Shown: positions 1 through 9,571 of the stretch, in pieces
Position numbering within the stretch: the first letter of the stretch is position 1
Layout of the letters: each line of letters opens with the position of its first letter
From: JAKVBK01 sp022447275
GTDB taxonomy: Bacteria; Pseudomonadota; Alphaproteobacteria; Rhodobacterales; Rhodobacteraceae
Assembly (NCBI GenBank): GCA_047125605.1
Contig: CP138932.1
Location: 682,001-746,000 of the forward strand
Length of the DNA stretch: 64,000 bases
Direction of reading: 5' to 3'
Notes under the pieces: generated by a model
The model's database searches: none
Seen by the model: only the letters and a program-made list of their open reading frames with translations
What the model was told of the DNA's origin: nothing
Program-made: the position numbers and the translations under genes

Positions 1-1322
1 CCATGCACGCGGATGACCCCGGCGCCAAAGCCTGGGCCGGCAACCGTATCTGCCATCACTTGGCTGTCATACTGCTCCCAGATCCACCGCTTGGAGGCGT
101 AGGAAGGCGCGCTCAAAAGGGCGCGCAGGCCGTCAACCGGATCAACATCAGGCACAAACTCAAGTGGTTCCGCTGCGTCAGTGGGAACCCAGGGCCGGTC
201 GTATTCCGGGGCGGACCCTGCGAGGGTCGACAGGGGCAGATTGGCTTTTTCTTCCCCATTGTGGAGGATCACAAAACGATCCTCCGCGATGGTTTCACCG
301 ACCACGGCAAAATCGAGGTCCCATTTCTCGAAAACGGCCCGGGCCGCGGCTTCTTTTGCCGGGTCCAGCACCATAAGCATACGCTCCTGGCTTTCTGACA
401 GCATCATTTCATAGGCTGTCATGGCGTCTTCACGAACGGGTACCAGATCCAGGTTCAGTTGGATGCCAAGGCCGCCCTTGTCTCCCATCTCGACGGCTGA
501 GCAGGTCAAACCGGCTGCCCCCATATCCTGAATCGAGATCACGGCGCCGGTCTGCATCAGCTCTAGGCACGCTTCCATCAGCCGTTTTTCAGTGAAGGGA
601 TCGCCAACTTGGACCGTTGGGCGCTTTTCCTCGATCGTATCGTCAAATTCGGCAGATGCCATTGTCGCGCCGCCGACGCCGTCCCGTCCCGTCTTTGCTC
701 CAAGATAGACAACTGGGCGACCAACGCCGGACGCTGCGGAGTAGAAAATCGCGTCGGTTTGAGCGATGCCTGCTGCAAACGCGTTTACAAGGCAATTGCC
801 ATCATAGGCCGGGTGAAAACGCACCTCGCCCCCGACTGTCGGGACACCAAAGCAATTCCCGTAGCCGCCAATGCCCGCGACGACGCCGTTCACAAGGCTG
901 GGTGTCTTGGGGTGATCGGGCGCGCCGAATGACAAGGCGTTCATGGCCGCGACCGGACGCGCACCCATGGTAAAGACATCTCTGAGAATGCCACCCACAC
1001 CTGTCGCAGCCCCTTGGTAGGGTTCGATGTAAGAGGGGTGGTTGTGGCTTTCCATCTTGAACACGACCGCTTGGCCATCCCCAATATCGACAACACCTGC
1101 ATTCTCGCCAGGGCCGCAGATAACTTGCGGGCCTGTCGTTGGCAGGGTGCGCAGCCATTTTTTCGACGATTTGTAGGAACAGTGTTCGTTCCACATGGCC
1201 GAGAAAATACCGAGCTCGGTGAACGTGGGCGCGCGGCCCATGATCCGCAGGATTTCCTGGTATTCATCTGGCGACAGCCCGTGGGCGGCGATCAGGTCTT
1301 CGGTGATCTGGGGTTCTTGCAT
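1..1322 (-). CDS. purL: Phosphoribosylformylglycinamidine synthase subunit PurL (partial)
   Basis: PurL is the large subunit of FGAM synthase, the ATP- and glutamine-dependent fourth step of purine synthesis. It works in the cytoplasm with PurS and PurQ. The minus-strand reading starts [20 protein letters not shown] and shows family landmarks: [11 protein letters not shown] near residue 40, the substrate-loop motif ESHNHPS near 90, [12 protein letters not shown] near 220 and [10 protein letters not shown] near 260. About 440 of the roughly 720 residues are inside the window; the C-terminal part lies beyond the left edge. The ATG at 1322 has a GGAGG seven bases upstream, which fixes the start. 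A minus-strand terminator lies about 120 bases upstream, so purL is probably transcribed separately from the LysR gene. Confidence 0.95.
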   Translation of the reverse strand, partial: MQEPQITEDLIAAHGLSPDEYQEILRIMGRAPTFTELGIFSAMWNEHCSYKSSKKWLRTLPTTGPQVICGPGENAGVVDIGDGQAVVFKMESHNHPSYIEPYQGAATGVGGILRDVFTMGARPVAAMNALSFGAPDHPKTPSLVNGVVAGIGGYGNCFGVPTVGGEVRFHPAYDGNCLVNAFAAGIAQTDAIFYSAASGVGRPVVYLGAKTGRDGVGGATMASAEFDDTIEEKRPTVQVGDPFTEKRLMEACLELMQTGAVISIQDMGAAGLTCSAVEMGDKGGLGIQLNLDLVPVREDAMTAYEMMLSESQERMLMVLDPAKEAAARAVFEKWDLDFAVVGETIAEDRFVILHNGEEKANLPLSTLAGSAPEYDRPWVPTDAAEPLEFVPDVDPVDGLRALLSAPSYASKRWIWEQYDSQVMADTVAGPGFGAGVIRVH

Positions 1323-1439
1323 GACTATCCCTCCGGCGCGCCTGTCTTTAGGCGACACGGGGGCCAAGGGAAAGGGGGCAACTCAGAATGCAGCAGATTA
1401 GCTGGCGTCCGCCGAGAAAAGGTGCACAATCTACGCGGC

Positions 1440-1468
1440 AAAAAAAAGGCCGAGAACGCGTCTCGGCC
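1440..1468 (-). terminator. Rho-independent terminator
   Basis: A perfect 8-base-pair stem (GGCCGAGA/TCTCGGCC) with a 5-base loop is followed on the minus strand by eight Ts. It ends transcription coming from the LysR side before purL. Confidence 0.88.
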
Positions 1469-1560
1469 CAAGTCCAACAGGGAGGTAAGACAAGAGCACT
1501 GCCCTTGTCTGATTACTGAGGTAGACCTGCGCCCCATTCCAATCAAGGGGTAAGTGTTCA
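1440..1560 (-). ncRNA. Putative small RNA ending in a rho-independent terminator
   Basis: On the minus strand there is a 7-base-pair hairpin (AGACAAG/CTTGTCT, plus coordinates 1488-1510), a loose stretch containing TACCTCCC, then a terminator hairpin followed by eight Ts. Anti-Shine-Dalgarno CCUCC motifs between or in hairpins are typical of stress-induced small RNAs in Rhodobacter relatives. The 5' end is not determined: I see no clear promoter, so 1560 is only an approximate limit. It could instead be the untranslated tail of the LysR transcript or a purL attenuator. Confidence 0.4.
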
Positions 1561-1634
1561 TAGTTTGGTCATACCTGTCATGACATTTTTGCATGGCTTG
1601 CGTGTGAAGTCGGGCTGCAGCGCGACCGCTGAGG

Positions 1635-2525
1635 CTAGCTTTGACGCGCGCGGCCTTTCTGGATTTCTTCAACCACAAAATCACGAAATGCGCCTATGCG
1701 CTTGGAATGGCGTAGTTCTTCCGGGTAGGCGAGGTATACGGGCACCTCGACGCTTTCGATGTCCGGAAGCACTCTGACGAGCTGTGGCTCGCCCTGGGCA
1801 ACGTAGTTGGGCAGCACACCAATCCCAAGCCCATTGAGTACACCTTGCAACACTCCGAAATAGTTATTGACCGTCAGGCGCGATCCCACGGGGTGTGTCA
1901 GCAGCATGTTAACCAAGCCTGCGCCGGCCGCGACCTGCGTGGAAGAGGCCGCCTGAGAGATCAGGCGATGGGGCGCGAGATCCTCCAAAGAGGTCGGTGT
2001 GCCGACGCGATCGAGATAGTCTTGCGTGGCGTAGAGCCGCATCTGCACCGTCATCAGTTTCTTGCGGATTAGGTCTGCTTGGCTGGGTTCTTTCATGCGG
2101 ATTGCCACATCGGCTTCGCGCATGGGCAAGTCGAGCACTCGTTCTTCCAGCATCAGATCGATCATCAAATCGGGGTATTGGCGGTATAGGCCCGCCAAAC
2201 GTGGCGCCAACCAAAGGGATCCAAACCCAATGGTTGTTGTGATGCGTAATTCTCCGAAAACTTCCTCGGCACTGTCTCGGATCCGAGCTGCAGCGGCATC
2301 AAGGCGCTTGTTCATTGCCCGTGTCGCATCGAACAACAATTCACCCTGTTCCGTGAGAATCAGACCCCGCGCATGGCGGTGGAACAGGGTTGCGTTCAGG
2401 CTCTCTTCGAGGGCGCGAATCTGACGGGAGACAGCTGACTGGCTCAGATGCAGTGTTTCACCTGCATGGGTCAGGCTGCCAGCATCCGCGACCGCGTGAA
2501 ATATTCTGAGCTTATCCCAGTCCAT
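1635..2525 (-). CDS. LysR family transcriptional regulator
   Basis: This 296-residue protein has the LysR layout. An N-terminal winged helix-turn-helix occupies about residues 2-60 (MDWDKLRIFHAVADAGSLTH, then LSQSAVSRQIRALEE), followed by a substrate-binding domain to the end. Length is usual for the family. It starts at ATG 2525 and is divergent from the indolepyruvate oxidoreductase gene at 2685. The 159 bases between them hold a long palindrome with a T-N11-A core, the classical LysR-box form, so this protein may control that gene. The effector cannot be told from sequence. Confidence 0.9.
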   Translation of the reverse strand: MDWDKLRIFHAVADAGSLTHAGETLHLSQSAVSRQIRALEESLNATLFHRHARGLILTEQGELLFDATRAMNKRLDAAAARIRDSAEEVFGELRITTTIGFGSLWLAPRLAGLYRQYPDLMIDLMLEERVLDLPMREADVAIRMKEPSQADLIRKKLMTVQMRLYATQDYLDRVGTPTSLEDLAPHRLISQAASSTQVAAGAGLVNMLLTHPVGSRLTVNNYFGVLQGVLNGLGIGVLPNYVAQGEPQLVRVLPDIESVEVPVYLAYPEELRHSKRIGAFRDFVVEEIQKGRARQS

Positions 2526-2624
2526 TCGTGAAACACCTGCATTGGTTTTGTACCTTTTACGCTAACATCGGTATTGTGTGCTGGCTATGGGCAGTGCCGA
2601 GGCAAATGGGTAGATTTTTTCTTT

Positions 2625-2647
2625 GTAGGTCAGAAATTGTGACCTAC
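2625..2647. promoter_or_regulatory. Palindromic operator with T-N11-A core
   Basis: Perfect 8-base arms GTAGGTCA and TGACCTAC flank a 7-base spacer. The inner TCA-N7-TGA equals the T-N11-A signature of LysR-type binding sites. It lies between divergent genes, 38 bases before the oxidoreductase start, next to an AT-rich CTATATAC that may be its -10 region. The assignment to the adjacent LysR protein is inferred. Confidence 0.7.
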
Positions 2648-2684
2648 TATATACACAGTCAGCGTTCGTGCTTGGGAGGGCAGA

Positions 2685-5600
2685 ATGGGCTTGCAAAGCG
2701 TTAGTCTTGCCGACCGCTTCGATCTCGAGAAGCCAACCGTTTTGTTGAATGGAACACAGGCGCTTGTCCGTCTGATGCTGATGCAGAAGGCCCGTGACGC
2801 GCAGGCCGGATTGCAAACCGCTGGATTTTGCACGGGCTACCGGGGCTCGCCCCTAGGCGCTGTGGATATGCAGATGTCACGGGCCGGTAAGGCTTTGCAG
2901 GCCAACGATATTCAATTTCAGCCCGGCCTCAACGAGGATCTCGCAGCAACAGCTATCTGGGGCACTCAGCAAGCTGAGCTACGCGGTGAGGGGCGTTTCG
3001 ACGGTGTGTTTGGCCTTTGGTATGGCAAGGGCCCGGGTGTCGACCGGTCGGGTGACGTTATGCGGCACGTCAACATGGCCGGGACCTCACCTCATGGTGG
3101 CGTGGTCATGGCGATGGGGGATGATCACACGGGCGAAAGCTCCACCACGTGCCATCAGTCAGATTGGGCGATGGTGGATGCCCACATGCCTGTTGTTTCT
3201 CCGGCGGGTGTGCAGGAGATCCTCGACTATGGCCTCTATGCCTGGGCACTCAGCCGCTTTGCTGGCGTCTGGGTAGGCCTCAAGACAATGAAAGATACGG
3301 TGGAGGCCACGTCCGTTGTGGATGCGCGCCCCGATCGCATGTCCTTTGTGCAGCCGCAGTTCGATATGCCAGAGGGCGGGTTGAATATCCGTCTCAATGA
3401 TCATTGGATCCCCCAGGAGGAACGCCTGTTTCGATACAAGCGAGCCGCCGCAGAGGCCTTTTCGGGCGCCAACGGAATGGACAAGCGCCTTATGGGAAAG
3501 CCGGGCGCAAAGATCGGATTTGTTGCTGCAGGCAAAAACTGGCTCGATTTGATGCACGCCTTGTCTTTGCTGGGCATAGATGCGGCTGAAGCAGAACGGC
3601 TTGGCCTGACAGCCTACAAGGTGGGCCAAACCTGGCCTCTCGACATGGCGGGCTTTAGCGATTGGGCGGAAGGGCTCGACCTGATCGTCGTTGTCGAAGA
3701 AAAGCGCAAACTTATTGAAGTGCAGGTAAAGGAGGCGATTTTTGATGATCGCCGCGGTCGCCGGGTTTACGGCGCAAAGATGGGGCAGGAAGAGCTGTTT
3801 CAAAGCCACTACGCGCTCGACCCCGTCGAAATCGCTGCGAAGTTGGGCGCCATTCTAATTGATGAGGGGCGGGGAACGGATCGTATCAAAGCGGGTTTGG
3901 CCCAGATCGAAGAGGTGCGGCGCGCGGACAATGCCACCGACATTGCCGCCCGCTTGCCCTACTTCTGCTCCGGATGCCCCCACAATACTTCAACCAAAGT
4001 GCCTGATGGCGCGCGGGCAGGGGCCGGCATTGGCTGCCATTTCATGGTCAAATGGATGGACCGCGACACGGAGGCCTACACGCATATGGGGGGTGAAGGC
4101 GCAAACTGGATGGGCGAAAGCCTGTTTTCCGAGCGCAGTCACATATTCCAGAACATCGGGGATGGCACCTACAACCACTCGGGAAGCCTTGCGATCCGCG
4201 CCGCCGTCGCCGCAGGGACCCGTATAACCTACAAAATTCTCTACAATGACGCCGTTGCCATGACCGGCGGCCAAACCAACGATGGCGATATAACCCCGCA
4301 GCGTATCGTGCGTGAGGTTTTGGCGATGGGGGTCGGGAAGGTTCACGTTGTCTATGACGAGAAGGAAGATGTGAACCCCGCAGATTTTCCAAAGGACGTT
4401 CCGATGTCGGGCAGGGATCGCCTGATGGATGTTCAGGAGGATTGCGCCGCCTATGAGGGCGTTTCGGTGATCGTTTATATTCAGACATGCGCGGCCGAAA
4501 AGCGTCGGCGCCGCAAGCGCGGTGAGTTCCCGGATCCGGACAAGCGCATCTTTATCAATACGGATGTCTGTGAGGGCTGCGGGGATTGCGGTGTGCAGTC
4601 GAACTGCGTGTCGATCGTGCCCGTCGAAACAGAACTTGGGCGCAAGCGCGCCGTGGACCAAAGCACCTGCAACAAGGATTTCAGTTGTGTTCAGGGCTTC
4701 TGCCCCTCCTTCGTTACGGTGGAGGGGGCAAAAATCCGCAAGGAACCCACAGCTGAGATTTCCTTTGAAGCTCTGCCAGACCCTGATCTGCCGGGCATCG
4801 ACGGCACCCATAATATTGTCATCACTGGGGTTGGGGGCACAGGTGTCGTGACCATCGGCGCCATTCTGGCCATGGCTGCCAGGCTTGATGACAAAGGGGC
4901 CGGGATGATTGAAATGGCCGGGCTGGCGCAAAAGGGCGGCGCTGTTCACATTCATCTGCGGTTGGCAAACGCGCCGCAGGATATTTCAGCCATTCGTGTG
5001 GCAACCGGCGAAGCGCATGCGGTGATCGGCGGGGATTTGGTGACAACAGCCGGTGCCAAAACGCTGGGCCTTATGCGGAGCGGCCAAACCGGTGCAGTGG
5101 TCAATGCTGCCGAAGCAATCACCGGAGAGTTTACCCGTGATACCGAGTTCCGCATCCCTGGGGACAGGCTGCAACTGCAGGTGCAGGCCAAGCTGCGCGA
5201 AGATGCGACCTTCTTTGACGCGAGCAAGCTTGCGCAAGTCAGCCTCGGGGATTCGATCTATTCAAATATGATGGTGCTTGGGGCCGCTTGGCAAAAAGGG
5301 CTCGTGCCCCTGAGCCATGCTGCGATCATAGAGGCCGTTACCCTGAACGGGGCCGCTGTCGAGCGCAATCTGCGGGCCTTTGAGATTGGGCGCTGGGCTG
5401 CCTTGCACCCTTCAGAGGCAAATCAAGTGGCCTTGGGCGATCAGACTGGAACGGTTGTGCGCACGCCCGCCGAACAAATTGCCTTCCGGGCCGAGCATCT
5501 TGTGGCGTATCAGGGCAAGCGTCTTTCGCGCAGGTATCAGAAGATGGTGGCGCGGTTCGAAGATCCGGAATTGCGTCTTGCCGTGGCGAAAGGGTATCAC

Positions 5601-6098
5601 AAGCTGCTGTCCTACAAGGATGAATACGAAGTGGCGCGGCTCTTGCGCTCCACTCGGGAAAAGGCGGAAGCAGCCTTTGATGGGGATCTCAAGTTTACCT
5701 ACCACCTGGCCCCACCCGTTATGAGCAAGCCTGGGCGCGATGGGCGGCCTGCCCAGCGCAGCTTTGGGGCAGGGATTGCACGTATGTTCCCGATGCTTGC
5801 GCGCATGAAGCGGCTGCGCGGCACACCGTTTGATGTGTTCGGCTACACGGCAGAGCGCCGAATGGAGCGGGCATTGATCCGAGAATATGAGGCTGACATG
5901 ACCCGCATGCTGGAAAAGCTGGACACAGCGGATCCGGCGGATCTTCGGGCATTGGCTGAGTTGCCGCTGCAGATACGCGGCTTCGGCCCCGTGAAGGAGG
6001 CAAACGCCAAGCAAGCCGCTGACATGCGCGCGGCTCTGTGGATGCGTCTCGAGGGGGCAACTGGCGGTGATAGCCCGATGGTGCATGCCGCCGAGTAA
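2685..6098 (+). CDS. Indolepyruvate ferredoxin oxidoreductase, fused long form
   Basis: This enzyme oxidatively decarboxylates aryl pyruvates such as indolepyruvate to the acyl-CoA with ferredoxin as acceptor, after transamination of aromatic amino acids. At 1137 residues it is the fused alpha-plus-beta form. In order: an N-terminal pyruvate oxidoreductase-like domain, a CSGCPHN motif near residue 428, the TPP-binding region (GIGCHFMVKWMD to MTGGQTNDGD, about 448-528), an Fe-S motif CEGCGDCGVQSNC near 628, the gamma/IorB domain opening GVGGTGVVTIG near 714, and a C-terminal extension. A GGGAGGG lies 5 to 10 bases before the ATG. It is probably under the divergent LysR regulator. The exact 2-oxoacid substrate is inferred from family membership. 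Confidence 0.93.
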   Translation: MGLQSVSLADRFDLEKPTVLLNGTQALVRLMLMQKARDAQAGLQTAGFCTGYRGSPLGAVDMQMSRAGKALQANDIQFQPGLNEDLAATAIWGTQQAELRGEGRFDGVFGLWYGKGPGVDRSGDVMRHVNMAGTSPHGGVVMAMGDDHTGESSTTCHQSDWAMVDAHMPVVSPAGVQEILDYGLYAWALSRFAGVWVGLKTMKDTVEATSVVDARPDRMSFVQPQFDMPEGGLNIRLNDHWIPQEERLFRYKRAAAEAFSGANGMDKRLMGKPGAKIGFVAAGKNWLDLMHALSLLGIDAAEAERLGLTAYKVGQTWPLDMAGFSDWAEGLDLIVVVEEKRKLIEVQVKEAIFDDRRGRRVYGAKMGQEELFQSHYALDPVEIAAKLGAILIDEGRGTDRIKAGLAQIEEVRRADNATDIAARLPYFCSGCPHNTSTKVPDGARAGAGIGCHFMVKWMDRDTEAYTHMGGEGANWMGESLFSERSHIFQNIGDGTYNHSGSLAIRAAVAAGTRITYKILYNDAVAMTGGQTNDGDITPQRIVREVLAMGVGKVHVVYDEKEDVNPADFPKDVPMSGRDRLMDVQEDCAAYEGVSVIVYIQTCAAEKRRRRKRGEFPDPDKRIFINTDVCEGCGDCGVQSNCVSIVPVETELGRKRAVDQSTCNKDFSCVQGFCPSFVTVEGAKIRKEPTAEISFEALPDPDLPGIDGTHNIVITGVGGTGVVTIGAILAMAARLDDKGAGMIEMAGLAQKGGAVHIHLRLANAPQDISAIRVATGEAHAVIGGDLVTTAGAKTLGLMRSGQTGAVVNAAEAITGEFTRDTEFRIPGDRLQLQVQAKLREDATFFDASKLAQVSLGDSIYSNMMVLGAAWQKGLVPLSHAAIIEAVTLNGAAVERNLRAFEIGRWAALHPSEANQVALGDQTGTVVRTPAEQIAFRAEHLVAYQGKRLSRRYQKMVARFEDPELRLAVAKGYHKLLSYKDEYEVARLLRSTREKAEAAFDGDLKFTYHLAPPVMSKPGRDGRPAQRSFGAGIARMFPMLARMKRLRGTPFDVFGYTAERRMERALIREYEADMTRMLEKLDTADPADLRALAELPLQIRGFGPVKEANAKQAADMRAALWMRLEGATGGDSPMVHAAE

Positions 6099-6186
6099 TG
6101 CGTGGGCTGGGTGAACTGTCACCTATATAATGCAAAGACAGTTTACCGCTCCCCATGCGGACCCTGATTGCGCCGGATCAATACCC

Positions 6187-7074
6187 ATGCCCAGACCTTC
6201 AACCACCCAAATCGCGCGCGATATTTCCTATGCGTCTTCCGCACGCTCAAAAGGGGGGCGCGCCTTCATTCGCGCCGTCGAGAACGCGACCGGACGGATC
6301 CGTATGATCAAACGGGCCAAGGGGTATGAAGCGGAAGTCGCGCAGGGACGTGATTTTTGGCAGGTTATGGTAGAACGCTACGGTCTCAGCCTGAATGTGG
6401 TGGGGGGCAGCCTGGAAAATATTCCGCGCGACGGCCCTTTGATCGTGATAGCCAATCACCCCTACGGCATTCTGGATGGCCTCGTCATGGGGCACATCCT
6501 GTCTTCCAGGCGGGATGATTTCCGCATTCTCGCGCACCAGGTTTTCAGGAAAGCGGAAGATTTGGATCGATCGATCCTTCCAGTGTCTTTCGACGACAGC
6601 AAGGAGGCGGTCAAAACCAATATCGAAACCCGCAAAGCCGCTTTGCAATACCTGTCAGATGGTGGGGCAATTGGGGTCTTCCCTGGGGGGACAGTGTCGA
6701 CGGCCAACCGTCCGTTTGCAACGCCGCTTGACCCGGAGTGGCGCGGGTTCACTGCGCGGATGGTGGCCAAGTCCAACGCGCGTGTTGTGCCGGTTTTTTT
6801 CAACGGGACGAACAGCCGGATGTTCCAGATTGCAAGCCACTTACATATGAGCTTGCGGTTGGCGATGCTGATCCGGGAGTTCAAGGAGCGGGTGGACGCA
6901 CCGGTGGATATCGTCGTGGGCGGGCCATTGTGTCGAGACAAGCTCAACGCTTACGAGAAAGACACAAAGGCAATGATGGACTTCCTAAGACAGGAAACAT
7001 ACAAACTGGGGCCGCGCCCAATGCAACACTTGGGCTATGGCTTCGAGTTTGATGATAAGCGGCGTGGCACCTGA
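6187..7074 (+). CDS. Lysophospholipid acyltransferase family protein
   Basis: This is probably a membrane-associated PlsC/OlsA-like acyltransferase that moves a fatty acyl chain onto a lyso-lipid. The acyltransferase signature NHPYGILDG lies about residue 90, with the block [10 protein letters not shown] about 165. An in-frame ATG at 6130 gives 314 residues, but nothing like a ribosome site precedes it; I prefer 6187 ([12 protein letters not shown], 295 residues), which also has only a weak site. The stop codon overlaps the murI ATG by one base, indicating coupling. Lipid substrate (glycerolipid or ornithine lipid) is not determined. Confidence 0.82.
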   Translation: MPRPSTTQIARDISYASSARSKGGRAFIRAVENATGRIRMIKRAKGYEAEVAQGRDFWQVMVERYGLSLNVVGGSLENIPRDGPLIVIANHPYGILDGLVMGHILSSRRDDFRILAHQVFRKAEDLDRSILPVSFDDSKEAVKTNIETRKAALQYLSDGGAIGVFPGGTVSTANRPFATPLDPEWRGFTARMVAKSNARVVPVFFNGTNSRMFQIASHLHMSLRLAMLIREFKERVDAPVDIVVGGPLCRDKLNAYEKDTKAMMDFLRQETYKLGPRPMQHLGYGFEFDDKRRGT

Positions 7075-7886
7075 TGGCGGTTGGAATTTTTGACAGTGGA
7101 CTGGGCGGGCTGACCGTTCTGGATGCGGCAAGTAAGCGTTTGCCAGACGTTCCGTTCGCGTATCTGGGCGACAATCAGCATGCGCCCTACGGGGTCCGCG
7201 ATGCGCAAGATGTGTATGAGCTCACCTGCACGGGCGTTAGCCGTCTTTGGGATGCTGGCTGTGATCTTGTCATACTTGCCTGCAACACGGCTTCTGCTGC
7301 CGCGCTGAGGCGGATGCAGGAAAGCTGGGTGCCATCGGACAAAAGGGTGCTTGGGGTCTTTGTGCCTTTGATCGAGGCGCTCACGGAGCGGCAATGGGGC
7401 GACAACTCCCCGCCGCGGGAGGTTTCGGTGCGCAATGTGGCGCTTTTTGCAACCCCCGCAACCGTGGCCAGCCGGGCCTTTCAAAGGGAGCTGGCGTTCC
7501 GGGCGATCGGCGTCGATGTAGAGGCGCAGGCCTGCGGTGGTGTGGTTGATGCCATCGAAGACGGGGACATGATCCTAGCAGAGGCTCTGGTGCGCAGCCA
7601 TGTGGATGCCCTCAAACGCAAGATGCCCAGCCCCGAAGCGGCGATATTGGGCTGCACGCATTATCCGCTCATGCAGGGTGTTTTTCAGGATGCGTTGGGC
7701 CCTTCCGTGAAAGTCTACAGCCAGGCGGACCTAGTGGCGGAAAGCCTTGAGGATTATTTGGCACGGCATCCGGACAAATTGGGTGACAGCCTCAGTTCAA
7801 TTTTCCTCACGACGGGCGATCCGCGATCCGTCAGTGATCGGGCAACTCAGTTCCTGCGACGACGCATTGTGTTCGAGCAAGCTTGA
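7074..7886 (+). CDS. murI: Glutamate racemase
   Basis: MurI converts L-glutamate to D-glutamate for peptidoglycan. The 270-residue protein opens with the family [10 protein letters not shown] and carries the two catalytic cysteines in ACNTAS (about residue 70) and GCTHYP (about 193). Its ATG overlaps the stop of the acyltransferase. argC follows after a 58-base gap. Length and motifs are fully typical. Confidence 0.95.
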   Translation: MAVGIFDSGLGGLTVLDAASKRLPDVPFAYLGDNQHAPYGVRDAQDVYELTCTGVSRLWDAGCDLVILACNTASAAALRRMQESWVPSDKRVLGVFVPLIEALTERQWGDNSPPREVSVRNVALFATPATVASRAFQRELAFRAIGVDVEAQACGGVVDAIEDGDMILAEALVRSHVDALKRKMPSPEAAILGCTHYPLMQGVFQDALGPSVKVYSQADLVAESLEDYLARHPDKLGDSLSSIFLTTGDPRSVSDRATQFLRRRIVFEQA

Positions 7887-7944
7887 CGATTGCTCCGCTT
7901 CTTCGTTATCCCGCTGAAAACTATGCACAAAGAAAGGGTCCTGA

Positions 7945-8973
7945 ATGGCCCATAACGTCGCCATCCTAGGAGCGTCCGGCTACACGGGCGCCGAATTGAT
8001 CCGCTTGATTGCCGGCCACCCCGACATTCACATCACCGCGCTAGGCGCTGACCGCAAGGCCGGGCTTGAAATGTCGGCTGTTTTTCCGCATCTGCGCCAC
8101 ATGGCCCTGCCACGGCTGCAAAAACGCGAGGAGATGGACCTTGCCTCAGTCGATCTGGTGTTTTGTGCATTGCCCCATGTCACCAGCCAGCAGGTTATCC
8201 CTACATTGCCGAGCCATCTCAAGGTCGTAGACCTTTCAGCCGATTTCCGGCTGCGCGATCCGGTAGATTACGAAACCTGGTATGGGCAGCCGCACGCGGC
8301 GCTGGATTTGCAGAAGGAGGCCGTCTACGGACTGACCGAGTTTTATCGCGAGGATATCCGTGCGGCGCGTTTCGTTGCTGGCACAGGCTGCAATGCGGCA
8401 ACCGGGCTATATTCGCTGCTGCCTTTGATGGACGGGGCGCTCATTGACCTCGAGGATATCATCCTCGACATGAAGGTGGGCGTTTCCGGCGCTGGGCGCG
8501 CGCTCAAAGAAAACTTGTTGCATGCAGAGCTGTCAGAGGGCTGGCATGCCTATGCCACAGGCGGCAAGCATCGCCATCTTGGCGAGTTTGATCAGGAACT
8601 GTCCAAAGCAGCGGGCCGTCCGGTGGCTGTCCATTTCACACCCACATTGGTGCCGGCGAACCGCGGTATCCTTTCTGCAGCCTATGTGAAAGGCAATGCC
8701 ACAGCGATCCACAGTGCCTTGTCGCAGCGCTATGCGGCAGAGAAGTTTGTCGAGGTGTTGCCCCTTGGTGAAGTGCCCTCCACGCGCCATATCAGGGGCA
8801 GTAACCTGGTGCATATCGGTGTATCTGCCGAACGGGGTGGGGGGCGTTCAACGGTTCATGCGGCCCTCGATAATCTGACGAAGGGCAGCTCTGGACAAGC
8901 GCTGCAAAATGCCAATCTCATGCTTGGGCTTGCCGAAGATGCAGGCCTGAATTTGACGCCGCTGTTCCCTTAA
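7945..8973 (+). CDS. argC: N-acetyl-gamma-glutamyl-phosphate reductase
   Basis: ArgC is the NADPH-dependent reductase of the third step of arginine synthesis. The 342-residue protein shows the nucleotide-binding [10 protein letters not shown] at residues 8-17 and the active-site cysteine in GTGCNAATG near 149. Length and order match the type 1 family. It sits 29 bases before ccmE, and the two may be co-transcribed although they belong to different pathways. Confidence 0.96.
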   Translation: MAHNVAILGASGYTGAELIRLIAGHPDIHITALGADRKAGLEMSAVFPHLRHMALPRLQKREEMDLASVDLVFCALPHVTSQQVIPTLPSHLKVVDLSADFRLRDPVDYETWYGQPHAALDLQKEAVYGLTEFYREDIRAARFVAGTGCNAATGLYSLLPLMDGALIDLEDIILDMKVGVSGAGRALKENLLHAELSEGWHAYATGGKHRHLGEFDQELSKAAGRPVAVHFTPTLVPANRGILSAAYVKGNATAIHSALSQRYAAEKFVEVLPLGEVPSTRHIRGSNLVHIGVSAERGGGRSTVHAALDNLTKGSSGQALQNANLMLGLAEDAGLNLTPLFP

Positions 8974-9002
8974 GAGCGGCACAAAACAAAGGGGATCGGA
9001 AG

Positions 9003-9446
9003 ATGAAAGGCCTGAAGAAGCAGCGCAGGATCCAAGTGATCGTGGCAGCTTTCGTTGCGCTGACCCTTGCCACTGTGCTGATTGGTTACGCCATGCGTGA
9101 CGGGATCAATTTCTTCCGCTCGCCCTCCGAAGTGGCCGCAGAACCGCCCGCCCCCAGTGAAGTGTTTCGCATTGGCGGTTTGGTGGAAGAAGGGACGCTT
9201 GTGCGCGGGCAGGGCGAAACCATCCGCTTCTCGGTCACGGATGGGGGGGCATCTGTCGCCGTTACCTATCGCGGTGTTCTTCCCGATCTCTTTGCTGAAG
9301 GGCAGGGCATGGTTGGCACAGGGCGCTTGGTAAATGGGGTGTTTGAGGCATCAGAGATCCTCGCGCGGCATGATGAGACCTACATGCCCGCAGAGGTCGT
9401 CGACGCATTGAAAGAGCAGGGCGTCTACCAAGAGCCCGAGACCTGA
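9003..9446 (+). CDS. ccmE: Cytochrome c maturation heme chaperone CcmE
   Basis: CcmE binds heme covalently in the periplasm and hands it to CcmF/CcmH for attachment to apocytochrome c. The 147-residue protein has an N-terminal membrane anchor (about residues 12-28), a small beta-barrel domain and the heme-binding HDETY, the family HxxxY motif, near residue 123. It is separated from ccmF by a three-gene lysis cassette. Confidence 0.95.
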   Translation: MKGLKKQRRIQVIVAAFVALTLATVLIGYAMRDGINFFRSPSEVAAEPPAPSEVFRIGGLVEEGTLVRGQGETIRFSVTDGGASVAVTYRGVLPDLFAEGQGMVGTGRLVNGVFEASEILARHDETYMPAEVVDALKEQGVYQEPET

Positions 9447-9461
9447 GTGCGGTGCGCTGCC

Positions 9462-9480
9462 TGCCTTTTGGGCAAAGGCA
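9462..9480 (+). other. Hairpin after ccmE
   Basis: TGCCTTT and AAAGGCA form a 7-base-pair stem around TGGGC, 15 bases past the ccmE stop. No T-run follows, so it may be a weak terminator or an RNA-stability hairpin separating ccmE from the lysis genes. Confidence 0.4.
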
Positions 9481-9571
9481 CGCAACACCCAGCGCACGCA
9501 TATCCTAAGCCCTGTTAACCCCTCTCTGGCAGCCTTTGCGCGAGTTCTTACCCGTGCCAAAGGCCAAGCCG

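Larger units (their letters stand above)
1323..1634. other. Intergenic region between LysR gene and purL
   Basis: These 312 bases hold no convincing protein gene. They contain a strong minus-strand terminator at 1440-1468 and, before it on the minus strand, a second hairpin (arms AGACAAG and CTTGTCT) and a CCTCC-containing single-stranded stretch, annotated separately as a possible small RNA. An ORF can be read through it on the minus strand but runs through the terminator, so it was not called. Confidence 0.6.

Noticed and set aside
1325..1684. 119-residue minus-strand ORF over the purL-LysR gap
   Set aside because: It overlaps the LysR 3' end, runs through a strong terminator, and has no recognisable domain.
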